Translations under genes and position numbers: made by a program
Assembly (NCBI GenBank): GCA_019649035.1
Contig: BMAT01003338.1
Coordinates: forward strand, 123,695 to 162,826
Length of the DNA: 39,132 nucleotides
Source: Elysia marginata
Taxonomy: Eukaryota; Mollusca; Gastropoda; Plakobranchidae
Reading direction: 5' to 3'
The notes under the pieces: generated by a model
Databases searched by the model: none
Told to the model about the DNA's origin: nothing
The model's input: only the letters and a program-made list of their open reading frames with translations
Shown: piece after piece, positions 23,130 to 30,609 of the stretch
Layout of the letters: each line of letters starts with the position of its first letter
How positions within the stretch are numbered: the first letter of the stretch is position 1

Positions 23130-23815
23130 AGAAGGAAACAACCGGATACTTAGTTTAGAATAGGAATTGGGTAGGTAGACAATAAGAGATCAACATGTGA
23201 TATTACTGACGATGTATAAAACCTTTCATAACAAAATTGATGTTTGTGTCCATTTAAAAATTGTTTTCGTGTATGTTTCCAAGCTTTTGTGCCATTGTTA
23301 TTGCCAGTATCTGCTATTCAAAACCTTTTGCCTGCATCAAAAAATTTTTTCGATGATAGATTAATCTTTTTTTTTAAATTACTTGATGGACTAGGTTCAA
23401 TGACTTTCCAGTACCGTTCACCTTGAAAAAAAAGAGAACTTGACACGCAGAGATAAGGCCCTAAGGCTAAAACGGAAGTAAATATGATATCAGAGCCTAA
23501 ACGGAAGTAAACATGGGAAGCTAACATGATAGCCTATGCTAGGCTAGATCTATGCTTAACATAGAATCTAGGTCATGATATCTGCTAGATCTGGCTGTAA
23601 ATCATGATTGGTTAAATGTGTTTCTAGATTAAAGTCATAATTTTAGAAATTTAGTATAGTTTCTAGACATAAATCTAACATAGATTCTACGTTAAATTTC
23701 ACAAATGAGGTTGGGAAGTAGGCGAAACTGTTTAATTGGGTGTGTTATACCACCTACCATTATTTACACGTGTATAAAATTCGTTCTATATGATTTCGAC
23801 CATTGCAAATTTTAT
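23130..23815. other. AT-rich noncoding stretch with CTAG-type words
   Basis: A short tandem duplication containing acggaagtaaa occurs at 23472 and 23501. CTAGATC-type words are dense at 23535-23695. No gene was recognised. Confidence 0.45.
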
Positions 23816-23817
23816 GA

Positions 23818-23831
23818 CCCCCCCCCCCCCC
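23818..23831. repeat. Poly(C) run, 14 bp
   Basis: There are fourteen consecutive C residues on the plus strand, the longest C run in the window. Confidence 0.95.
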
Positions 23832-24289
23832 GGCACGTGTTGCAAACAGATAAAAAATCATAATCGATAATATAATTTGGAGAAAATAGAGCAATAGACA
23901 ATAATACGATTGGGACAAGGCCAGAGAGAAACGCATTATCAATAGGCTTGTTCCACAAAACATTTCTTTGCTTTATATGCCAGCTCTACTCCTAGCTAAA
24001 AAATTTGAGCATTTTCTCAATAAGTTCTTACCCATTTAAAATACATATCCGCTTTCGAAATTAAATTCTAGATTCTTAAGCTGTCTGAGACGTCGGAATG
24101 GGTCAACTTGGTCTTACGGGTATGATCTTTAATCTTTATTTTTAGGCAGCGCCAAACATAATGACAGATATAACAAATAAATACAATATCTCAATTTTAA
24201 AATATAATTTTTATTGAAAAAGAACATAAAATTATACCTACTTACTGCACTTTCTGCATGACCCAACTTGAAGGATGGTATCACTAATC

Positions 24290-24425
24290 TTATTTAACAT
24301 GACGGCTCCCAACCATGTATTGGCCTAAATCTACGTCACAACTTGGGAAACCAAATCTCTTCCGTATTTCTTCTTGCAGATTGCGCGTTTCTTTGTGTGG
24401 CTCGATAGGAATAAGTATTATGCAG
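24290..24425 (-). CDS. Candidate terminal coding exon, unrecognised
   Basis: On the minus strand a T-rich tract ending tttatttaaag forms a good 3' splice site before 24425. From there one frame is open for 44 codons to a TAA at 24292-24290. It contains IEPHKETRNLQEEIRKRFGF and SCDVDLGQYMVGSRHVK, a mix of residues more protein-like than most short frames here. An AATAAA signal follows at 24215-24210, about 75 nt past the stop, which suits a short 3' UTR. A second frame (LHNTYSYRATQRNAQ and onwards) is also open for 29 codons, so the phase is not settled. I do not recognise the protein and cannot place an upstream exon; a 29-nt candidate at about 24500 brings a stop into the preferred frame. 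It could also be a transposon remnant. Confidence 0.25.
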
Positions 24426-24539
24426 CTTTAAATAAAAAAAAATGCTCACAGAACATCTTTAGTGCACAACAGGTAGACTTCGATCAGAACCATTACCCAC
24501 CTCAATCAAGTTCCCTGAATTTTTTTCAACTGAAAACCG

Positions 24540-24610
24540 AAGAAACATAATTAAAAGCCTGAAATAACAATAATGATAATAGTAATAATAATAAATAATA
24601 ATGATAATTA
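24540..24610. repeat. AAT-rich triplet repeat
   Basis: Aat, gat and agt triplets recur around 24570-24606. No LINE 3' end adjoins it, unlike the AAT tract at 2150-2230. Confidence 0.7.
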
Positions 24611-25099
24611 TATACAATTCTTTTTTTTATTCCATTAGCTCTTTGATAAGCCAACGTGAATTCATAAGTTTGACAAGATAGTTGTCACAACAAACTTTTG
24701 AAATTTAGATGATAATGTTTGTTACTGTTACCTACACATAGAAATCAACGTGAAAGATGAGACAAAAACTGTATAATAGATAAAGATTGAATATATTTTT
24801 AATATAGGCATTTATCAGATTGTTGAAGATGTACAACTTGCTTTTCACATCAGATTTCAATAGAACCAATAGAAATATCACAGTGTTGTGGAGAAACGAC
24901 ATCGAATCATTTCGATAGTGCCAAACACTGGTACTTTTAGTTTTAAAATGTATCTTTAACATATAAAAAATAAATCTTGCGCTCTCTCACATACGAAAGA
25001 CAGAATAGAGACTCCAAATCCATCCACTAATGACACTAGGGTCTTTAGAACGATAATGGGAAAACTGAAAGTGCGGCAAAATGGGGTGAAAAAAAAGTT

Positions 25100-25105
<6 letters not shown>

Positions 25106-25143
<38 letters not shown>

Positions 25144-25144
25144 N

Positions 25145-25186
<42 letters not shown>
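25106..25186. repeat. (GA)n microsatellite containing an undetermined base
   Basis: An 81-bp GA run has one N at 25144, probably marking an assembly or consensus uncertainty inside the repeat, so its true length may differ. Confidence 0.95.
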
Positions 25187-25644
25187 CTGGAACTTAAAGA
25201 TAACTAGTTGGAGTGTACCCGACATGGTCGAGGAATAGACTGGGCTGCGTCATAAGTTGTCTTTCTTTTCTTCATGCCCTCATGACTGTACCTGCAATGT
25301 ATCAGTCCAACTTAACACATCAATTTGCATCTTATTACAATTTGTAATCAAAATCATCAATGTTCATAACTGTTTTAACAACCCCCCTCCCCCCACAAAA
25401 AATAAAAATCTTAGCTTTATCTTTTTTGTCTTTCCTTCTATAAGTATTTTCGCATGCTCTTAATTCTATGTTGTTCTATAGATACTATCATTCCGTTTTT
25501 CTGTCACTTTCAATTATTACGGTACATCGTGTAGGTGTTCCTGAATTTTGGAAGAAGACATCTCACGAAGAAATTGAATTTGACCTATATCTCCAAAATG
25601 TCACATGGGTCTTGGGGTCAGCGGGGGTTTCCATTCAATAATCT

Positions 25645-25783
25645 CTTCCGGATTCCCGCCATTCCATGTTTAATTTTATGTTACGCGAGTGCCGATAGGT
25701 CTAGAAAAGTAGCAGCATTTCAATGGTTGGTATAAACAGAAATGGCGGATTTCATTTGCGGTGCTGCTTGGGTTAGATACTAT
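25645..25783 (+). promoter_or_regulatory. Promoter-like motif cluster with a short ATG frame
   Basis: An ETS-type site, cttccgg (25645-25651), is followed by cccgccattcc and then, at 25741-25749, aatggcgga, a YY1-like word overlapping an ATG at 25742. ETS and YY1 sites around the start codon are common in animal housekeeping genes. The ATG opens MADFICGAAWVRYYVNNVT and stops at 25801, or it could splice at tat|gtaaat after 25783. The AWVR stretch recalls the N-terminus of the PWP1 WD-repeat family, but I found no later exon. A decayed inverted copy of the same 31 bp lies at 26218-26248, which argues equally for a dispersed repeat. Confidence 0.2.
25742..25772 (+). repeat. Inverted repeat arm A (31 bp)
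   Basis: The segment atggcggatttcatttgcgg plus 11 more bases matches the reverse complement of 26218-26248 at 26 of 31 positions. All five differences are transitions. A short further match (gtcactt) continues on the 3' side of each arm. Confidence 0.8.
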
Positions 25784-26119
25784 GTAAATAATGTCACTTG
25801 AATTTCCTTGCCTCTTGGGGCTAGGCTGAAGATTTTGTACTCGGGCTGGTATACATATCTAGAACTAGTCTTTTTGCATGTAAAAGAAATACTTAAATTA
25901 AATAAATCTTTCAAGGCTATAAAGCACTCTGGGAGTAATTATTTTGGGATGACAAATTTGAGTGACAACGTTTCTCTCATTCTGTTTTAAATCTAGATCT
26001 AGCCAGTCAACAACGATACACCCAGTCCCACTCCTAAGGCAAGATTAGAGATGGGATTTTGGCCCAGAAAGTATCAAGAAAAGTGGGAAAATAATAAAAT
26101 GCTATGAAAAGCTGACCAA

Positions 26120-26130
26120 GGTTCGAGTCC
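26120..26130 (+). promoter_or_regulatory. Isolated B-box match
   Basis: The word ggttcgagtcc matches the RNA polymerase III B box exactly. A poor A-box-like word, tggcccagaaa, lies about 57 bp upstream and a run of T follows from about 26155. It may be a tRNA-headed relic, but no body or target duplication is visible. Confidence 0.2.
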
Positions 26131-26217
26131 AAGGACGGAAACTTGGTTGGTGTCTTTTTTTTTGAATCATCTAGATCTAGTCTAACTAAGGCTGTTAAAA
26201 GTGACCCTAAACAACAT

Positions 26218-26248
26218 CCCAAACAGTACCACAAATAAAATCCGCCAC
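26218..26248 (-). repeat. Inverted repeat arm B (31 bp)
   Basis: This is the reverse-complement partner of 25742-25772, 445 bp away. Its minus strand reads gtggcggattttatttgtgg and onwards, with the arm-A start codon changed to gtg and C to T at a CpG. It also overlaps a small hairpin, ccgcc-acaa-ggcgg (26242-26255). Confidence 0.8.
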
Positions 26249-26270
26249 AAGGCGGCTTGTTGACCCCAAT

Positions 26271-26290
26271 AGTCACGTGACTATTTCCGG
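26271..26290. promoter_or_regulatory. Palindromic E-box (CLEAR-like) next to an ETS-like site
   Basis: Agtcacgtgact (26271-26282) is a perfect 12-bp palindrome containing gtcacgtgac, the consensus bound by TFEB/USF-type bHLH factors in animals. An ETS-like core, ttccgg, follows 3 bp later. This is promoter-like, but no transcript can be assigned on either strand. Confidence 0.3.
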
Positions 26291-26324
26291 GTAGTAATAG
26301 ATCAGATTCATTCACACAAAACCT

Positions 26325-26480
26325 AGGTTAGATCTAGGCGCAATCTAGACTCTATGTTTTTAAAGTTTTCTAGATCTAGATCTAATACCTAAATTCTCTA
26401 AATTGATTTCTAGACCAAAGTCAAATTTATAGGCACTTAACCTAGATAGTTAAAGTAGATCTAATCTCTCAAAATCATTT
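26325..26480. other. Dense CTAGATCT-type words
   Basis: Ctaggttagatctaggcg, ttctagatctagatctaa and related words recur with no fixed period. Short clusters of the same vocabulary lie near 14815, 19165, 19390, 23540, 25990, 26168 and 29070. This looks like remnants of a dispersed repeat or a lineage-specific simple sequence. Confidence 0.55.
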
Positions 26481-26964
26481 TTCTGTCGAAAGATGTCTAC
26501 CACCTAAAAATCACATTTTCTGTTTCTCAGTAAGGCTTTTGTTTTGTTTTCCTTTTTAAGTTATGTATTTTTTCATTTGCTACTCTTTCTTATAATCTTT
26601 AAAATCCAAAATTTCGGCCTTTAACTTCTGTAACATGAAGGAAAAAAAGGTCATATAGAGCCTAAAACTATAATTTAATTAAGGGTGTTATTTTGCCTTC
26701 CGATCTTCTGTATGAAAACCTAAGGCTTTTTTTTGAGTCTTAGAAACGGCGGATCGTAAAATCCTGAGCTGCTTCTTGAGAAAACAATATAAGATAAAAA
26801 CCTTGAAGGATGTAGGCTAGAATTGAGAGTTCTAAAAAAAACGTGCACTTTTCTACCATAGATAATGTATCCTACAAAATTTGAAGTCGTTAAATTTAGT
26901 TCAGTGGTTCAGGAGTTTTACAGGACCAAATTTTCAAAGTACGCGTATATATAATTTTATAGTA

Positions 26965-27985
26965 TAGATAATAATGTTATTAATACTTTATTTATAACGC
27001 GCCTAAAATCCACGAAAAAGTGCTCGATGGCGCAATACATAAAATTGACATTTAAAACCACTTAAATAAATATATAAAGAAATATACCACATTGAATGCA
27101 TTTTAAAAATTCTAGGAGAAATAGCGATACAAAGTGCTAAAAATGTTTTAAAAGGTTATTTTATGTAAGACATATTTAATTGTAAGACCAAAGCATAAAA
27201 TTGAATATTGCATGACTGATTGAAAAAAATTACAAGAGAGGCATTAATAACAAGCTCTCTTGAAAAGTTCTGTTTTAGTTTTCTTTTTAAAAATACTGAA
27301 AATATTACGAGTGCGTGTACCCTCAGACAGGGAATTTCATACAGTAGGGGCAGAAGCTGAAAAAACCTTACTTTCAAAACTAGAGGAAATAACATTTGCT
27401 CATAGCAAATTTGCATTTGAAGATTTTAGGATGCGTGCAGGTCCTGTGGATAGAAAGGGGTAGATTATTTAGAAGTTTAAAAGTTTGACATGCTGTCTTA
27501 AAACAAGTAATGCGTTGTTCAATTGGCAATCATTGGAGCCCCTTTAATAAAACATGCATAAACATGTGAGTTGTATCGTTATCAATATCATCTCTGATTT
27601 TGCCTTTGCTTTTTAACTGAAAATGACATGATTGGCAAACTTCTTTTTTCAAATATGATGTTCCATATTTAACTTTGAATCATAGTAAAAACCCAAATAT
27701 CTAACATCATTGCTACCGGGAAAAGACAGCAAAATTCCATAAATATCAATATGTCTAAAATCGGAATCAATCTTTGCATTTTTTTCGGCCAACAAATATA
27801 ATTTCAGTCTTATCTCCATTCAATTTAAAAGTTTGTCAACATTAATATGTTTCAAACAATTCTCAAGCTGCGCTAAAGTTTGCTTTGATTTAGGAAAATA
27901 TATTTATGTGTCACCATCATACATATTACAACTAAAAACATGCCAGGATGAATGCTTGTATTTATTTTCATAATTAGTAAAAACT
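26965..27985 (-). mobile_element. Second truncated LINE fragment, YADD region to 3' end
   Basis: Minus-strand reading gives a degraded catalytic motif, YDGDT-stop-IYFPK (about 27905-27935), then TLAQLENCLKHINV and LNGDKTEIIFVGRKK (about 27780-27830). These are the diagnostic motifs seen in the LINE at 2231-3665, so this is a related element. Further along, EIPCLRVHALVIFSVFLKRK (about 27280-27345) resembles the C-terminal SVFKRKLK segment of such proteins. The 3' end near 26975-27040 has the same layout as the first copy (tttata, a cgcgcc-type segment, then tacataaaa) with an ATT-type tail. It has frameshifts and stops and lacks most of the RT domain and everything 5' of it. The 5' boundary is approximate. 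Confidence 0.8.
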
Positions 27986-28014
27986 TACCATTAGTTCATT
28001 TTGTAAGTTGATAG

Positions 28015-28525
28015 CTATTTTGTGGTTGTTTTTTGTTGTTGTTTTTTTTCGGAAAAACACTTGCGTCGAGCAGCTCCATTAGTAAAGTGATATTAAAACA
28101 CGCTAGTTCCGGTATCAATTTTACTATCTTATTGTATCAAAACAACTGTTTTTAAAGGTTAGAACAATGCTATTTTATTTCTTATCCTCTTTTTCTCTCT
28201 CAGTAGAATGTGGGAAGGCGATTACAGATAATTTTGATCTGTTATAATTTTGTACGCAATTAGGGTTACGAAAAGCTTCTGCCTTTCTAAAGGTATTGAA
28301 CGGAAAGGTGCCCTCTTTTTCATATACTTTTACAAATGGGCGTGATCCTTGCCACTTGTGAAACGAAGAGTACTCTTCAGTCAAAGGACTTACATCTATA
28401 ACCTATGACTTTTCACGATCTGTGTATGATAGAATGAAATCAGCAGAAAACATCAATGGGCTTTTGGTATTTTTCGGCACAATCAATATTATACCTGGGA
28501 AATATATAGTGATGCGAATATTCAT
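28015..28525. other. AT-rich noncoding stretch
   Basis: A 69-codon minus-strand frame at 28175-28384 looks moderately protein-like but has a non-ATG start and no recognisable family. A perfect palindrome, gaagagtactcttc, lies at 28365-28378. Confidence 0.4.
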
Positions 28526-28528
28526 CCG

Positions 28529-28541
28529 CCCCCCCCCCCCC
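28529..28541. repeat. Poly(C) run, 13 bp
   Basis: There are thirteen consecutive C residues on the plus strand. Confidence 0.95.
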
Positions 28542-28784
28542 ATATAGATTTTGGTGAGGTAATATCAGGGTCGAAAGAGTAATTGTTTTTATAAATGCTC
28601 ACGCATTTGAACTTAAACTTTACCTGCAATTAGAGAAATAAGAGTTCCCATGGCCTATGAATCTTGCCTTGGGGTGACATTAAAAGTGTTGAGGAGGAAA
28701 GAAATTCACGCCTTTTGTAGGTGGAAAGGTTTGTACAAATAAAAACAAAAACGGCTAGAAAACGTCTTAATAAAAACACAATAT

Positions 28785-29000
28785 AACAATAATAATTATA
28801 GAAAGAGTTTTAATACAAAACAGTATTAATAACGGAAATGATGATGATGATAATAATAAGAATAATATTAATGTTCATAATAATAATAATAATGATAAAT
28901 AACAACAACAATAGCAACAGCAGCAGCAACAACAACAAGAAAAACAACAACAACAATATTAATAATAATAACAAAAATAAAATAGCAATATTATGAGTTA
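28785..29000. repeat. AAT/AAC/AGC triplet-rich tract
   Basis: Aataat, gatgat, aacaac and cagcagcagcaa triplets follow one another for about 200 bp. The Leu/Ile-rich minus-strand frame is repeat translation. Confidence 0.88.
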
Positions 29001-29250
29001 TCATGATAATAAGAAATATAATAAAATAGAGCTAATTTTGATGAAAAGAAAACACTAACCAAATCTGCATTAAGATCTAGACCCAAAAGATATCTTCGTT
29101 GATAAATTGAGTTAGGTCAAGATCTAGTTTAAGTTTTGCGTGTCAATTTTTTTTTTCAACATTCTGGAGGTGAAGGCCGAGATTTTGCCTGATGGTACGT
29201 TGACATAACACAAGGCGTGCGACATTCTCGTTCTTATTTTCTTTTTTTTT

Positions 29251-29499
29251 TTGCCTTTTCAAGCCTCAATAGTTTTCCCGAGCCAAAGCACGGAGAAGTC
29301 GACTACGGAACTATGCATGCATTCCACCGGGCTGTTACTTACCGCAAATTACCTGTGCTGGGTGAGGCTGATCACGAGAAGACACGCTAGGTCACAGACA
29401 ATTTCTTTGCGCGAGTTAGATGAACCTCGAGTGCACTGCTCCATCTCTGTGAACGATAATCGGGAGTTTGTTACAGGTCTGGACTTGGTTATGAACTGA
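29251..29499 (+). CDS. Unrecognised open frame, possible exon
   Basis: The frame is 82 codons, less AT-rich than its surroundings, and ends at TGA 29497-29499. Its first codon is TTG, so as a gene it would need an upstream exon. A pyrimidine tract ending ttgccttttcaag gives a plausible acceptor before 29266. The translation (for example RRHARSQTISLRELDEPRVH) shows no domain, signal peptide or repeat that I recognise. It may be chance. Confidence 0.12.
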   Translation: MPFQASIVFPSQSTEKSTTELCMHSTGLLLTANYLCWVRLITRRHARSQTISLRELDEPRVHCSISVNDNREFVTGLDLVMN

Positions 29500-29615
29500 A
29501 AAAAAACCCAGTGATTGTGTTAAACAAGAAGCAAAACAAAAGAACAGTAAGTGTGGTTTTGTTGAGATACTGTAGCGTTATCACACATAATTATATTATC
29601 ATGTTTCATATCCTC

Positions 29616-29713
29616 TTTACTGTAGTTCTCCTTTTATTATTTTCGATGTTTCGCAATTTACTTTCCTTACTTTAGTTCTCCTTTTATTATTTTCCATGTT
29701 CCGTAATTTAGTT
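29616..29713. repeat. 50-bp tandem duplication
   Basis: Tagttctccttttattattt occurs at 29623 and 29673 with similar flanks (gatgtttcgcaattta and catgttccgtaattta). The two direct units are about 50 bp each, with a few substitutions. Confidence 0.9.
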
Positions 29714-29762
29714 TTTTTTTGTTATGACGTCGAAAAAGCGGAAGTAAAAATTCTGGCTCTCG

Positions 29763-29945
29763 ATGGTTAAAATTTTGTCAACAAGGTTGATTAAAAAAGC
29801 TTTTACATCTACACAAAGAATTTCAAGTTTTGTTCATTGTAAGGACGCTTTAATACGAACACAGTTCGCCATTTTTACCATAGCGCTTTTGGTCAAGGTT
29901 GGATCAATTTTTTTCTGGCGTAGATGGAAACAAACGAAAAATTAA
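29763..29945 (+). CDS. Small ORF with presequence-like start and one membrane segment
   Basis: An ATG opens 60 codons. The first 25 residues (MVKILSTRLIKKAFTSTQRI and onwards) are basic, hydroxylated and without acidic residues, like a mitochondrial presequence. Residues 35-52 (FAIFTIALLVKVGSIFFW) could span a membrane, and the tail RRWKQTKN is basic. Upstream are a CRE-like tgacgtcg (29725-29732) and an ETS-like gcggaagt (29738-29745). The latter lies inside a seven-codon upstream frame (29724-29747). AATAAA occurs at 30163. I recognise no family; the start context is weak and the frame may be chance. Confidence 0.18.
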   Translation: MVKILSTRLIKKAFTSTQRISSFVHCKDALIRTQFAIFTIALLVKVGSIFFWRRWKQTKN

Positions 29946-29999
29946 AAAAGCAGACTGCCTATGCACAGATAGAACATAGACCAATGCCCCTTTAAACAA

Positions 30000-30555
30000 A
30001 TTTAGTGCGAAAATTCCTACCTTTCTTGGCTAAATGGAGGCGGAAATGCCATGGATAACAAATGGTCAATGCAAGACACTATCAACCGAATAAATTTTTT
30101 GCAAGAAAAAAAATCCTCATTTTAGGCCTTTAACTGTCCATTTGAATGAAATCACAATGAAGAATAAATTTTACAGAAAACAAAGATTTCTCTCATCAAT
30201 AACGTTTTTTCTTGCCGTGAATATCCTTAACCTACGCGATTTTACGCATATTTTAGAGGGGAGGTCGTAAATCATTAATTCTCGACACCTTAACCCCACT
30301 CTCAAGTGATCACTGTGGCTATTCACGTGAATTGCAGATTCCCACGCAAGACAACGGCATATCAGGGTTAACGAGGGGGATAATTTGCCCCTGATCAAAC
30401 TAGCAGAGGCAGTGTGAGCTCATCCCAAAGCCCGTTAATTGTTGTTGCTGATGATAGTGTTATACGGCTATTTCTATACAATTAAATGTATGATCGATCA
30501 CAAAGTCCCGTTTACTATTGCTACTCCCCCCGTTAACCACTTCATATCCATTTCT
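30000..30555. other. Noncoding stretch, less AT-rich than average
   Basis: A 75-codon minus-strand frame at 30171-30398 starts with TTG and matches nothing I recognise. No RNA or repeat was seen. Confidence 0.4.
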
Positions 30556-30559
30556 TTCT

Positions 30560-30608
30560 GCTGTCTCTCTTTCTCTCCCTCTCTCTCTCTCTTTCTCTCT
30601 CCCTGTCT
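30560..30608. repeat. CT-rich microsatellite
   Basis: A short, interrupted (CT)n run on the plus strand. All the GA arrays to its left have purines on this strand. Confidence 0.9.
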
Positions 30609-30609
30609 C

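Noticed and set aside
24500-24530. 29-nt upstream exon for the candidate terminal exon at 24290-24425
   Set aside because: It has good splice-like edges (ttttcag and gag|gtgggt), but it introduces an in-frame TGA in the preferred frame.
28810-29004. AAT-rich tract as the tail of a third LINE
   Set aside because: No LINE 3' terminal segment or RT motif adjoins it on either side.
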